From assembly GCF_008923245.1 (NCBI RefSeq), contig NZ_WBOS01000014.1, positions 51,997 to 115,996 of the forward strand: a stretch of DNA of 64,000 bases. The letters run 5' to 3'. The stretch comes from Cytobacillus depressus. GTDB taxonomy: Bacteria > Bacillota > Bacilli > Bacillales > Cytobacillaceae. Below the pieces are notes generated by a model. It saw only the letters and a list, made by a program, of their open reading frames with translations. It searched no databases and was not told where the DNA came from. Below are positions 16,603 to 26,048 of the stretch, one piece after another (position 1 is the stretch's first letter; each line of letters starts with the position of its first letter). Made by a program: the position numbers and the translations under genes.

Positions 16603-17892
16603 ATGATTTTTGAATTTAAATTACCTGATGTTGGTGAAGGGATTGCTGAAGGTGAAATTGTAAAATGGTTTGTCAGTATTGAAGATACCATCGAGGAAGA
16701 CCAGCCCATCGCGGAGATACAAACAGATAAAGCATTAATTGAAATAACCTCTCCAGTTAACGGGAAAGTAAAAGAAATCTTGTACGAAGAAGGCGAAATA
16801 GCCCAAGTAAACTCTGTCATTATCAGCTTTAGTACATCAGATAACATAGGGGCAAATTCATCAAGTGAACATAACCAAATTCATCAAGAAATAAACCAAG
16901 AAAAAAATAAGAATGAGCAAGCCTCAATCATTAGTAATAAGAAGAAAAATCGAGTGATCGCAACCCCAACTGTACGCAGAATAGCCCGTGAATTGAATAT
17001 TGACCTTACACTTGTTAAGCCTAGCGGCAAAAATGGCAGGGTAATGGAAGAAGATGTTAGGCGCTTAAAAGAACAACAGGGGCAAATGGCTCAACAGGAC
17101 CATATATCACAAAAGCAAATTCCAGCTACGATTGACTTCATTAATATTCCGCAAACACAGCAAATTCCACAGCAAAATGAGATCACAATCAAGCGAGTTC
17201 CTTTAAGGGGATTAAGACGCAGCATCTCTAAAAAAATGGCACAATCCACACAAATTGCAGCACAATCTACCATCCTAGAAGAAATTGACGTTAGTCAGCT
17301 AGTAGTTCTTCGGAAACAAATGTCAGCAATTGCAAAAGAAAAAGGAGTTCACCTAACATATCTACCTTTTATTACGAAAGCAGTTGTATCGGCTTTAAAG
17401 GAGTTTCCGTATTTAAATGCCTCTTTAGATGAGAAGACAGAAGAAATTTTGTTAAAGTCCGAGTATAACATTGGGATCGCTACAGACACCTCAAAAGGAC
17501 TTACTGTTCCAGTAATTAGACAGTCCGACCAGAAGCAGTTAATTGAAATAGCAAAAGAAATAACAACATTGTCTGAAAAGGCAAGGGATAATAGTTTATC
17601 AATGAATGAGTTGACTGGAGGAACATTTACAATTACCAATATAGGCTCAACAGGTGTAGGAATATTTGGTACCCCTATTATTAATTATCCCGAGGCAGCG
17701 ATCCTAGGAATTCATCGCATCCAGAAGAAACCCATTGTAACGGAGGAAGAGGAGATTGCTGTTCGAGACATTATGGGGGTAAGTCTAAGTTTCGACCACC
17801 GTTTAATTGATGGAGCCATGGCATCCCGCTTCTTAAAACATATTATTACTTTCTTAGAGAGCCCTAATCAATTGTTTATGGAAATGGTCTAG
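16603..17892 (+). CDS. 2-oxoacid dehydrogenase E2, dihydrolipoyl acyltransferase
   Basis: A 429-residue E2 with three parts: a single lipoyl domain (1-80, lipoyl lysine Lys43 in EIQTDKALIEI), a Q-rich flexible linker around the peripheral subunit-binding domain (about 122-160, ATPTVRRIARELNI), and the catalytic acyltransferase domain with the active-site motif SFDHRLIDGA near the end. It moves the acyl group from E1 to CoA, forming an acyl-CoA. It is translated with E1 from the same operon. The acyl pocket does not reveal the substrate by eye. Confidence 0.94.
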   Translation: MIFEFKLPDVGEGIAEGEIVKWFVSIEDTIEEDQPIAEIQTDKALIEITSPVNGKVKEILYEEGEIAQVNSVIISFSTSDNIGANSSSEHNQIHQEINQEKNKNEQASIISNKKKNRVIATPTVRRIARELNIDLTLVKPSGKNGRVMEEDVRRLKEQQGQMAQQDHISQKQIPATIDFINIPQTQQIPQQNEITIKRVPLRGLRRSISKKMAQSTQIAAQSTILEEIDVSQLVVLRKQMSAIAKEKGVHLTYLPFITKAVVSALKEFPYLNASLDEKTEEILLKSEYNIGIATDTSKGLTVPVIRQSDQKQLIEIAKEITTLSEKARDNSLSMNELTGGTFTITNIGSTGVGIFGTPIINYPEAAILGIHRIQKKPIVTEEEEIAVRDIMGVSLSFDHRLIDGAMASRFLKHIITFLESPNQLFMEMV

Positions 17893-17932
17893 TAGATGAC
17901 AAAATAATATTAAAAACACTAGGGGGTAAAAA

Positions 17933-19135
17933 ATGATTAAAAAGCCATTTCAAATGATGATTTTGGTACTTATACTCTTAATGGCAGCTTGCAGTAATTC
18001 TGCAAAACCAACTGATGTAACAAATGAAGAAGGCGCTTCAGAAAACACAGAAGAAGGATCTACAGATGTTATTAAAATTGGCTTTATCTCTGATGCTACC
18101 GGTCTGGCTTCTTCTCAAGGTAAACCGGAAATGGATACTGCTGAATATTTAGAAGCAAAAATTAACGAAGATGGTGGCATTAACGGTAAAAAGGTGAAAT
18201 TGATCAAATACGATTCTGAAAGTGATGAAACATCAGCGGTACTAGGAATGAAAAAACTTATTAATCAAAATGTCTCCATCGTTGTCGGTGGCACTATCAC
18301 GGGAAGTAGTCTTGCAATCCTGGAAATCGCGCAAAAGGAAAAAGTTCCATATATTTCATTAGCAGCCGGCTCTGAGATTGTAAAACCAGTAAAAGAATAT
18401 GTTTTTAAAGTCGTTCATAACAGTGACCTAATGATTGAACAAACTTTAAAGAGTTTAAATGAAAACAATATTCAAAAAGTGGCGTGGATGAATATAAATG
18501 ATGCTTATGGCGAAGACGGATATAAACACTTCAAAGAGATGGCACCTGATTATGGGGTCGAAATCATAGCTGAGGAAATTTTTGAAGGAAGCGATACGAG
18601 TGTAATTCCACAGCTTTCAAAAATAAAGTTGAAAAAGCCTGATGCTATCGTAGTTTGGACCCGCCCGCCATCTGGTTCGGTAGTTTCTAAGGATTTTAAG
18701 CAATTAGGTTTTAATATACCTTTAGTACACAGCTATGGTATGGCAAACCAAGCGTACCTTGACCAAGCGGGAGCCATTGCAAATGGCAATTTATTAGCTA
18801 GTGGGAAAATCTTGATTTCGGAGAACCTTCCAGACAGTGACCCTCAGAAAAAGATTATAGAGGATTTTATCAAAGATCATAAGGAAAAGCTTGGATACCC
18901 TCCAACAAACTTCTCGGGATATTCTTATGACGGGATTATGCTTGGAATTGAAGCAATAAAGAATGTCGGAACAGATCGAAATGCAATAAGGGATTATATC
19001 GAGAATAACATTAAAGATTTTGTTGGTATTACAGGTGTATTTAATATTACGCCTGAGGATCATAGTGGGTTAAGTCTAGACTCAATTGTAATGATTGAAG
19101 TCAAAGATGGAAATTGGGCTTTATATAACAAATAG
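17933..19135 (+). CDS. ABC transporter substrate-binding lipoprotein, LivK/amide-urea type (first Liv system)
   Basis: A 400-residue periplasmic-binding-protein-I fold lipoprotein. The signal peptide ends in the lipobox LMAAC (Cys20), followed by a low-complexity acidic linker and then the family start IKIGFISDATGLASSQG. It captures the substrate for the LivHMGF importer encoded next. Such proteins bind branched-chain amino acids but in soil bacteria often bind aromatic or short organic acids. The position inside an operon for a 2-oxoacid dehydrogenase suggests that the ligand is a 2-oxo or 2-hydroxy acid. An AGGGGGT ribosome site precedes the start. Confidence 0.92.
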   Translation: MIKKPFQMMILVLILLMAACSNSAKPTDVTNEEGASENTEEGSTDVIKIGFISDATGLASSQGKPEMDTAEYLEAKINEDGGINGKKVKLIKYDSESDETSAVLGMKKLINQNVSIVVGGTITGSSLAILEIAQKEKVPYISLAAGSEIVKPVKEYVFKVVHNSDLMIEQTLKSLNENNIQKVAWMNINDAYGEDGYKHFKEMAPDYGVEIIAEEIFEGSDTSVIPQLSKIKLKKPDAIVVWTRPPSGSVVSKDFKQLGFNIPLVHSYGMANQAYLDQAGAIANGNLLASGKILISENLPDSDPQKKIIEDFIKDHKEKLGYPPTNFSGYSYDGIMLGIEAIKNVGTDRNAIRDYIENNIKDFVGITGVFNITPEDHSGLSLDSIVMIEVKDGNWALYNK

Positions 19136-19157
19136 TTTATGAAGAAAAATTAAGTAC

Positions 19158-19182
19158 ATACGGATGGTAATTCCATCCGTAT
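19158..19182 (+). other. Intercistronic hairpin between livK-type and livH-type genes
   Basis: A perfect ten-base stem ATACGGATGG/CCATCCGTAT (19158-19167, 19173-19182) with a TAATT loop and a weak T-run. It is placed like the hairpins after the other two binding-protein genes in the window. Confidence 0.7.
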
Positions 19183-19207
19183 AGTCCTTTCAGAGGAGTG
19201 GAAATAA

Positions 19208-20089
19208 TTGGAGTATACATCCTTTATTGTACAGCTTCTAATTGGTGGTTTAACAATAGGTAGTATATATGCATTGATAGCAGTCGGTTTCGTAATCACT
19301 TTTAATGTAACTGGCGTATTAAATTTATCTCAAGGTGAATTTGCTATGATCGGAGGTTTGACGGCAACGTCACTTATAGCCGCAGGTCTTTCTTATCCTT
19401 TAACTTTTATTTTGGCTATCTTAATCACAATGATTGTTGGTGCTGTTTTTGAACGAACATCTATCTACCCTGCTCGAAACGCTTCTCCTTTAACATTGAT
19501 TATTATTACGATCGGTGCATCAATTGTTCTTCGTGGTATTGCATTATTAATATGGGGAACAAATCCTCATAGCATGGCACCTTTAGATCCAAGAGAACCA
19601 GTACAAATTTTTCAGGCCTTCATATTAAGACAAAGCATTTGGGCTATTGTTATTTGCTTAGCCATGGTGGTTTTAATGTATTTCTTTTTTTATAAAACTT
19701 ATTGGGGAAAAACATTGCGGGCCTGCGTTATTAATCGTTTAGCTGCCAGAGTAATGGGAATTAAACCTACTAAAATGTCATTCTATACGTTATCAATCAG
19801 TGCCGGCCTTGGAGCATTGGCGGGAATTATTACAACTCCAATTACAGGCGCTACATATGAGATGGGATTAATGCTAGGACTGAAAGCATTTGTAGCTGCT
19901 GCAATTGGCGGTCTAAATAATGCACCAGCTGCGATTGCTGGTGGCTTCCTAATCGGTATCATTGAATCCCTAAGTGCGGGGTTAATCTCATCTGGATATA
20001 AAGATGCAATCATTTTCGGCATGTTAATTATCGTACTTATCTTTTTACCAAATGGCATGTTTTCAAAATCAACCGGAAAACGGGTTTAA
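19208..20089 (+). CDS. ABC transporter permease, LivH type
   Basis: A 293-residue inner-membrane permease of the LivH family with about eight helices. Conserved elements include GLTIGSIYALIAVGF near the start, FNVTGVLNLSQGEFAMIGG near 40, and GLKAFVAAAIGGLNNAPAA in the cytoplasmic coupling region near 220. It starts at TTG 19208 behind GAGGAGTGG. With the LivM-type protein it forms the pore of the importer. Confidence 0.92.
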   Translation: MEYTSFIVQLLIGGLTIGSIYALIAVGFVITFNVTGVLNLSQGEFAMIGGLTATSLIAAGLSYPLTFILAILITMIVGAVFERTSIYPARNASPLTLIIITIGASIVLRGIALLIWGTNPHSMAPLDPREPVQIFQAFILRQSIWAIVICLAMVVLMYFFFYKTYWGKTLRACVINRLAARVMGIKPTKMSFYTLSISAGLGALAGIITTPITGATYEMGLMLGLKAFVAAAIGGLNNAPAAIAGGFLIGIIESLSAGLISSGYKDAIIFGMLIIVLIFLPNGMFSKSTGKRV

Positions 20090-20105
20090 AGGAGGGACTT
20101 AAGAA

Positions 20106-21143
20106 GTGAATACCTTCGGAAATAAAATGGGAAATTGGCGCATTGTAGTCTTCGTTATTGTTTTGATAGCACTGCCAGTTGTGTTTAGAAATCCATATCT
20201 TACGAGCGTCCTAGTGATTATCGGTCTTTACGGAATTGTAGCTATGGGATTAGGGTTGCTACTAGGATTTACGGGTCAAATTTCCATTTCTCAGGCAGCA
20301 TTCTATGGAATTGGGGCCTATACATCAGCAATATTAACAGTTACTTACGGTGTTTCTCCTTGGGTTGCGATTATTGCTGGATGTGTCATATCAGCAATTG
20401 TTGCATTAGTAATCGGATGGCCAACATTAAAATTAGAGGAAAATTATTTGGCACTAGCTACGCTTGGATTTGGTTTTATTGTTTATATTTCTTTTATGCA
20501 GATGGTAGAACTCACCGGAGGTCCATCCGGCATAAGACATATCCCGCCATTATCTCTAGGATTCATGACTTTTGATACAGATGTAAAATACTACTACTTA
20601 GTTTGGGTTGTTGCATTAGGACTTTTGTATTTCTCTTCTAAGCTAGTTAAATCAAGAGTAGGAAGGGCACTCAGAGCAATTCGCAGCAGTGAAATTGCTG
20701 CTAAGTCTGTCGGTATTAATCCAACGAAATTCAAGGTGCAAGTATTCATGTTGAGTGCTGTATTTGCATCGATTGCAGGCAGTTTATATGCACATTATGT
20801 ATCATTTATTAGTCCATCTCCTTTTTATGTAACAGCCTCAATCAATTTCGTTATCATCGCAGTAATTGGGGGATTAACGAATATTTGGGGAGGACTCGTA
20901 GGTGCAGCTGTTATTACTGGTCTGGGTGAATTGGTCCGGGAAGTAGTTCCACTATTTATACCAGATGCCGGCAGTGAATATGAACTGATTTTATTTGGAG
21001 TGATTTTAGTTGTAACGATGATTTTTATGCCACAAGGACTATCAGTTGGTGTAAAGGACGGATGGATGAAATGGGCTGGTAGAAGCAAAAGGATCAAGAA
21101 CATTAAGGAGGGAGAAATGAACAATGAGAACACCGTTGCTTGA
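20106..21143 (+). CDS. ABC transporter permease, LivM type
   Basis: A 345-residue LivM-family permease with about ten helices. The marks are GLYGIVAMGLGLLLGFTGQIS near 38-58, the mid-region GGPSGIRHIPPL, and the coupling loop RALRAIRSSEIAAKSVGINP near 195. GTG 20106 follows AAAGGAGGG. The 3' end overlaps the next ATPase gene by 20 bases, which points to translational coupling. A short hydrophilic C-terminal tail extends beyond the last helix. Confidence 0.92.
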   Translation: MNTFGNKMGNWRIVVFVIVLIALPVVFRNPYLTSVLVIIGLYGIVAMGLGLLLGFTGQISISQAAFYGIGAYTSAILTVTYGVSPWVAIIAGCVISAIVALVIGWPTLKLEENYLALATLGFGFIVYISFMQMVELTGGPSGIRHIPPLSLGFMTFDTDVKYYYLVWVVALGLLYFSSKLVKSRVGRALRAIRSSEIAAKSVGINPTKFKVQVFMLSAVFASIAGSLYAHYVSFISPSPFYVTASINFVIIAVIGGLTNIWGGLVGAAVITGLGELVREVVPLFIPDAGSEYELILFGVILVVTMIFMPQGLSVGVKDGWMKWAGRSKRIKNIKEGEMNNENTVA

Positions 21144-21903
21144 AATCTCTAACCTTACAAAACAATTTGGCGGTGTTACCGCAGTCAATAAGGTCAACTT
21201 TAATGTGTTTCCAAATGAGATTATTGCTGTTATTGGGCCTAATGGAGCAGGTAAAACAACTCTTATTAATATGATTACCTCTATTGTTCAAACAAGCCAA
21301 GGAGAAATAAAATTTTCGGGAGAATCAATTACAGGGAGAAAAACTCACGAAGTTGCCAAAAGGGGGATAACAAGAACATTTCAGAATTTACAGATCTTCA
21401 ATGATATGACAGTAGTCGAAAACGTGATGGTTGGCTTTCATACTCGAACCAAAAGTGGCTTTTTCTCCGGAGGCTTCGGTTTTTCCAGCGCTAGAAAGGA
21501 TAACAAAATTGCATACGAAAAAGCAATAGAGGCCTTGGGTCTAGTTGGGCTTAAAGATCGTAAGGATGAGCTTGCAATGAATCTTCCATACGGACTGCAA
21601 AGACTAGTAGAAATCGCACGTTCAATAGTAATGGAACCGAACCTTGTATTATTAGATGAACCAATGGCCGGCTTAAACCAAAAGGAATCAATTGAACTTG
21701 TTCGAATTATACTTCGGCTGAGAAAAAGAGGCTACACATTTTTATTTGTTGAACATGATATGGAAATGGTAATGGGAATATCTGATCGAATTATTGTTAT
21801 TGAAAATGGAGTTAAAATAGCAGAGGGAACTCCCGAAGAGATTCAACGAGATCCTGTAGTAATTGCTGCTTATCTAGGAGAGGAGATCATTCCGCATGCT
21901 TAA
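21124..21903 (+). CDS. ABC transporter ATPase, LivG type
   Basis: A 259-residue nucleotide-binding subunit. Walker A is GPNGAGKTT near residue 38, the LivG-specific segment GITRTFQNLQIFNDMTVVENV follows in the helical domain, the signature region reads LPYGLQRLVEIARS in place of the usual LSGGQ, Walker B is LVLLDEPMAGL, and the switch histidine is in FVEHDM. It powers uptake together with the LivF-type subunit and overlaps both neighbours. Confidence 0.93.
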   Translation: MRTPLLEISNLTKQFGGVTAVNKVNFNVFPNEIIAVIGPNGAGKTTLINMITSIVQTSQGEIKFSGESITGRKTHEVAKRGITRTFQNLQIFNDMTVVENVMVGFHTRTKSGFFSGGFGFSSARKDNKIAYEKAIEALGLVGLKDRKDELAMNLPYGLQRLVEIARSIVMEPNLVLLDEPMAGLNQKESIELVRIILRLRKRGYTFLFVEHDMEMVMGISDRIIVIENGVKIAEGTPEEIQRDPVVIAAYLGEEIIPHA

Positions 21904-22660
21904 TGTTCGGAATCTTCACACATACCATGGTCATATTCATGTATTAAAAGGGATTAGTTTTCATGTGAATAAAGGTGAAATGCTAGCAATTATAGGAGGA
22001 AACGGTGCTGGAAAAAGTACTCTTCTTGGTACTTTAACCGGGATTTATCAGCCGCGCCAAGGTGAGATCCACTTAGAAAATAAAAATATTACTAACATTC
22101 TTATCGAAGAAACGGTACACCAAGGTATGGTTTTAGTACCCGAGCGGCGCCAAATTTTTGATGCGTTAACCGTATATGAAAACTTGATGTTAGGTGCTTT
22201 TCATAGATATAGGAAGGATAAAAAACAATTAAAAAATGATGCGGAAGAGGTATTAGAAATCTTTCCGCGGTTAAAAGAAATGCTTACTCGGTTGGGAGGG
22301 AATTTAAGCGGGGGAGAACAACAAATGCTAGCTATCGGAAGAGGTCTAATGGCAAAGCCGAAAATAATGTTATTAGATGAACCATCCCTTGGACTAGCAC
22401 CTATCATTGTTCAGGATATCATGGAAGTACTGGCAAATTTGCGGAAATCTACTGATACCACCATTATCTTAGTTGAACAAAATGCGAAGGCCGCGATGAA
22501 AGTATCTGACCGTACATGTGTAATAGAGCGGGGACAGATAGCTTTAAATGGGAATTCAAAAGAAATGCTCGAAGATTCAAGGGTAGCATCATTATATTTA
22601 GGAGGAAACTCTACAGATTTTAAGGCAATAAAAGAAGAAATATTTTTAGAGCAGTTATAG
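21896..22660 (+). CDS. ABC transporter ATPase, LivF type
   Basis: A 254-residue nucleotide-binding subunit of the LivF family. Walker A is GGNGAGKST, the Q-loop region is VLVPERRQIFDALTVYENL, the signature is LSGGEQQMLAIGRGL, and Walker B is IMLLDEPSLGL. It overlaps the LivG-type gene by eight bases. It completes the first Liv-type importer (LivKHMGF order). Confidence 0.93.
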   Translation: MLNVRNLHTYHGHIHVLKGISFHVNKGEMLAIIGGNGAGKSTLLGTLTGIYQPRQGEIHLENKNITNILIEETVHQGMVLVPERRQIFDALTVYENLMLGAFHRYRKDKKQLKNDAEEVLEIFPRLKEMLTRLGGNLSGGEQQMLAIGRGLMAKPKIMLLDEPSLGLAPIIVQDIMEVLANLRKSTDTTIILVEQNAKAAMKVSDRTCVIERGQIALNGNSKEMLEDSRVASLYLGGNSTDFKAIKEEIFLEQL

Positions 22661-22704
22661 GATTTCCAAGGTTTCCAAAAAAATATTAAACTGGCGGTGG
22701 GATA

Positions 22705-23622
22705 ATGAAAAAAATAAGCATTTTAGGCGGTGCAGGTACGTTAGGAGCTACTACTGCTTTTGTACTTGCCCAGAAAAATCTTGTGGATGAAATTTGCCTG
22801 ATTGATATAAAAGGAAATATAGCCGCAAGCCATAAAATGGATCTCGAACAAGCAATTGCGGAATTTTCTAATACGAAAATTACAAGCGGTGATTTCTCAT
22901 TGTTAAAGGGAACCGATATTGTGATAAATACAGTTGGAATTCCCGAGAAGCAGGTTTCATCCCGTATGGATTATTTGGAAGGAAATTATAAAATTATCCA
23001 GCAGATAGCTGATTATTTGAATTTGTATACCACGAATCCAATCATCATTACAGCTACAAATCCTTTAGATATTATTAATTCACTACTCAACCACACCGTC
23101 AGTATTGACCCAAATAGAATAATTGGTTTTTCATTAAATGATACCTTCCGCGTTCGCTGGGCTCTTTCTTTAGTTCTGAATAAACCAATTAAAGCAATCG
23201 ATGCAGTTGTTTTAGGAGAACATGGGGAGGATCAACTACCAATCTATAGTCATATTTATGTGGAGAAGAACCATATTACCTTAACCAAAGAGCAAAAGCA
23301 TCATGTACAGCAAATTATAAAGAATTGGTTTGCAGAGTATCAGTCACTTAATTCGGGAAGAACAACAGGATGGCTTTCTTCCATTAATTTATCTCGGATT
23401 GTAAAGGCGATAGTTGAAGATACAAAGGAGTGTATACCTTGTTCTGTAATTGGATTGGATGGAATTTCGATTGGCCAGCCAGCGGTTATTGGCAGAAATG
23501 GAGTCGAATCTATTAAGGAAATTCCATTGACAATAGATGAACAAGCACAGCTTATCAGAATTAAAGAAAAGATAACTAGCGTAGTAGACCAGCTACTCCA
23601 ATATCAAGGTAACCGCTTATGA
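22705..23622 (+). CDS. Lactate/malate dehydrogenase-family 2-hydroxyacid dehydrogenase
   Basis: A 305-residue L-2-hydroxyacid dehydrogenase of the LDH/MDH fold. The Rossmann motif is GGAGTLG (8-14) with Asp34 pointing to NAD(H). The catalytic set is kept: Arg87 in the loop, Asp146, Arg149 and His173 (GEHGEDQLP). The substrate-specificity position, usually Gln in LDH and Arg in MDH, aligns with Glu81 (IPEKQVSSR), so neither lactate nor malate is a safe guess. It would interconvert an L-2-hydroxy acid and the 2-oxo acid fed to the dehydrogenase complex of this operon. It overlaps the next gene by four bases (ATGA). Confidence 0.85.
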   Translation: MKKISILGGAGTLGATTAFVLAQKNLVDEICLIDIKGNIAASHKMDLEQAIAEFSNTKITSGDFSLLKGTDIVINTVGIPEKQVSSRMDYLEGNYKIIQQIADYLNLYTTNPIIITATNPLDIINSLLNHTVSIDPNRIIGFSLNDTFRVRWALSLVLNKPIKAIDAVVLGEHGEDQLPIYSHIYVEKNHITLTKEQKHHVQQIIKNWFAEYQSLNSGRTTGWLSSINLSRIVKAIVEDTKECIPCSVIGLDGISIGQPAVIGRNGVESIKEIPLTIDEQAQLIRIKEKITSVVDQLLQYQGNRL

Positions 23623-24590
23623 GTAAAAAAATAACTTTTGCCATTATCGGTGCAGGTGCAATGGGCTGTAGATTTGGAGCCCAGCTTTTAGAAGCTGGTT
23701 TCGATGTAACTCTGTATGATGTGTGGAAAGAGCATATAGAAGCGATTCAAAATCATGGATTAATAGTAAAACGAGGCGAAGAAGAAAAGGTAATCAAAAT
23801 TGAAGCCTATGTGGATCCACTAAAAGATAAAACCTATAATGTTTTAATCGTTTTTACAAAGGCTCAATATACTGAGGAGGCTCTAAACAAATATTCTGCA
23901 TTAATCTCACAAGAAACATATATTTTGACATTGCAAAATGGACTTGGTAATAAAGAATCGATAGCAAATTACGTCAGTATGGATAGGATCATAGTGGGGA
24001 CAACAACATATAGTAGTGATTTGTTTAAACCTGGGGTCATTGAAGTTGGCGGATCAGGAGAAACATTAATTACCAATTTAAGAGGAACTTCTTTCGTTGT
24101 TTCAAAGATAGAAGAAGCTCTTAATAAAGCCTTTCTAAATACTCGAATTTCAAAGAACACAATGATAGCAATTTGGGAAAAATTGGCATTTAACGCAGCG
24201 ATCAATTCAGTAACTGCTTTAACAGGCTTGACAACAGGTCATGTCGGAAACCATCCTTTAGGTATTCATTTATTGAGGAAAATCGTAGAAGAAGTGGCCG
24301 TGGTAGCAAGGTATCTTGATATAGTAATTGATACTGAAAGTGTAGTAAATACATTGCTAGAAATATCAGCACCGGATAAAGCGGGGAATCACTATCCGTC
24401 CATGGCTCAGGATATAGTGAAGAAAAAGAAAACTGAAATTGAAGCTATCAATGGTGCCATCATTCGTGAAGCAGAAAAATGCAAAATATCTGTTCCATAT
24501 AATCAATCTGTTTATAGCATGATAAAAATGATTGAGGATAATTATATGCCAAATCAAACAAATAAATTTCAACAAAAAATTTTATTCTGA
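23619..24590 (+). CDS. Ketopantoate reductase-family D-2-hydroxyacid dehydrogenase
   Basis: A 323-residue PanE/ApbA-family protein. The N-terminal NAD(P) motif is GAGAMGCRFGAQL, and the catalytic segment EKLAFNAAINSVTALTG near residue 190 holds the lysine and asparagines of the family. Ketopantoate reductase makes D-pantoate, but this family also contains NAD-dependent D-mandelate and other D-2-hydroxyacid dehydrogenases known from enterococci. Lying next to an L-type dehydrogenase in a 2-oxoacid dehydrogenase operon, it is more likely a catabolic D-2-hydroxyacid dehydrogenase than a pantothenate biosynthesis enzyme. That role is inference. Confidence 0.85.
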   Translation: MSKKITFAIIGAGAMGCRFGAQLLEAGFDVTLYDVWKEHIEAIQNHGLIVKRGEEEKVIKIEAYVDPLKDKTYNVLIVFTKAQYTEEALNKYSALISQETYILTLQNGLGNKESIANYVSMDRIIVGTTTYSSDLFKPGVIEVGGSGETLITNLRGTSFVVSKIEEALNKAFLNTRISKNTMIAIWEKLAFNAAINSVTALTGLTTGHVGNHPLGIHLLRKIVEEVAVVARYLDIVIDTESVVNTLLEISAPDKAGNHYPSMAQDIVKKKKTEIEAINGAIIREAEKCKISVPYNQSVYSMIKMIEDNYMPNQTNKFQQKILF

Positions 24591-24599
24591 GGTGAAAAG

Positions 24600-26048
24600 A
24601 TGGTTGTTGGTGAGGTAGTAAATGAAGTAGATTTACTAATAATTGGAGGCGGTCCCGGTGGTTATACCGCTGCTATACGTGCGTCACAATTAGGAAAAAC
24701 TGTAACACTTGTTGAAAAGGAAGACTTGGGCGGTGTTTGCCTTAATAAAGGCTGTATACCTTCAAAAGCATTAATATCTGCAGCTGATCGGTATCAATCC
24801 ATTCGTCAGGGAGGCGAAATGGGTTTTGAGGTTGATGGTGTTACAATTAACTTTTCCAAAATCCAAAGCTGGAAGGAGAATTTAGTAAAAAAACTATCCG
24901 ATGGTGTTTCCGGTCTCCTAAAGAATAATAGAGTTGACGTAATAAAAGGAGAGGCTTTCTTTATTAATGAAAATGAAGTTAGAGTACTTAATGGATATGA
25001 GAGTAATAGGTTTCGATTTAATAATTGCATAATTTCAACAGGGTCGCGACCGATTGAAATCCATGGGATTCCATTTGGTGCTCGAATCTTGTCATCAACA
25101 GAAGCACTTAATTTGCAAGCAATCCCACAGAGTTTAGCTGTTATTGGTGGAGGGTACATTGGAGTAGAGCTTAGCCAAGCTTATGCAAAACTTGGAGCAA
25201 AAGTAACCATCTTAGAAGTACAACAAACCATCTTGCCTCAATTTGAAAAACGTTCAGTTAATTTAGTTAAACGTAAAATGGAAAAAGATAATATCGATAT
25301 TATAACGAACGCAAATGTTGTTGATATTGAACAATCTGAAAATGAGGTAACCATATTATATGAGATAAATGGAGAAAATTACAAGGTCGCAGCTGATTAT
25401 TTATTAGTCACAGCTGGACGAAGACCAAATACAGATGAACTAGCTCTCGATGTCCTTAATATCAATGTAGACAATAAGGGATTAATCGAGGTAGATGAAC
25501 AATGCAGAACAAGTATACCAAACATTTTTGCAATTGGGGATATTATTAAAGGTCCACCACTAGCACATAAGGCTTCGTACGAAGGAAAAGTTGCTGCAGA
25601 GGTGATTTGTGGATTGATAAGCGCTGTGGATTACCAGGTAATTCCATTAATTGTATTCTCCGATCCAGAAATTGCAGCGGTAGGTTTTTCTGAAGAAGAG
25701 GCAAAGAATGAACAATATAATATTGAAGTTGGAAGATTTTCTTTTTTAGCCAACGGCCGAGCTCTATCACTAGGTTCTTCAGAAGGATTTATGAGTATTA
25801 TTGCTGAAAGAGAAACAGGTGTTATATTGGGAGCTGAGATCGTTGGACAAGGCGCTTCAGATTTAATTTCTGAAGTCGGATTCGCTATAGAAATGGGTGG
25901 GACAGTTCACGATATTAGTTCCACTATACATGGACACCCTACTCTATCAGAAGTAATAATGGAGACAGCCAAAATGGTTTCAGAAAATGGATCTACTCAA
26001 TCGGGTAGAATGCGTTCACTCTTTGACCAATTTGAACAATTGATTTAA
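24600..26048 (+). CDS. lpdA: Dihydrolipoyl dehydrogenase (E3)
   Basis: A 482-residue flavoprotein. The FAD motif is GGGPGGYTAA, the redox disulfide is GGVCLNKGCIPSK (CxxxxC), the NAD motif is GGGYIGVE, FAD pyrophosphate contact is in IFAIGDI, and the C-terminal base is in TIHGHPTLSE. It reoxidises the lipoyl group of E2 and makes NADH. It closes the operon that starts with E1alpha at 14520, although E1, E2 and E3 are separated by the transporter and the two hydroxyacid dehydrogenases. GAGGTGA precedes the ATG. Confidence 0.94.
   Translation: MVVGEVVNEVDLLIIGGGPGGYTAAIRASQLGKTVTLVEKEDLGGVCLNKGCIPSKALISAADRYQSIRQGGEMGFEVDGVTINFSKIQSWKENLVKKLSDGVSGLLKNNRVDVIKGEAFFINENEVRVLNGYESNRFRFNNCIISTGSRPIEIHGIPFGARILSSTEALNLQAIPQSLAVIGGGYIGVELSQAYAKLGAKVTILEVQQTILPQFEKRSVNLVKRKMEKDNIDIITNANVVDIEQSENEVTILYEINGENYKVAADYLLVTAGRRPNTDELALDVLNINVDNKGLIEVDEQCRTSIPNIFAIGDIIKGPPLAHKASYEGKVAAEVICGLISAVDYQVIPLIVFSDPEIAAVGFSEEEAKNEQYNIEVGRFSFLANGRALSLGSSEGFMSIIAERETGVILGAEIVGQGASDLISEVGFAIEMGGTVHDISSTIHGHPTLSEVIMETAKMVSENGSTQSGRMRSLFDQFEQLI

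Noticed and set aside
14520..17892. Naming the E1/E2 genes pdhABC, bkd or aco
   Set aside because: The subunit families overlap too much to decide by eye, and the operon context differs from all three.
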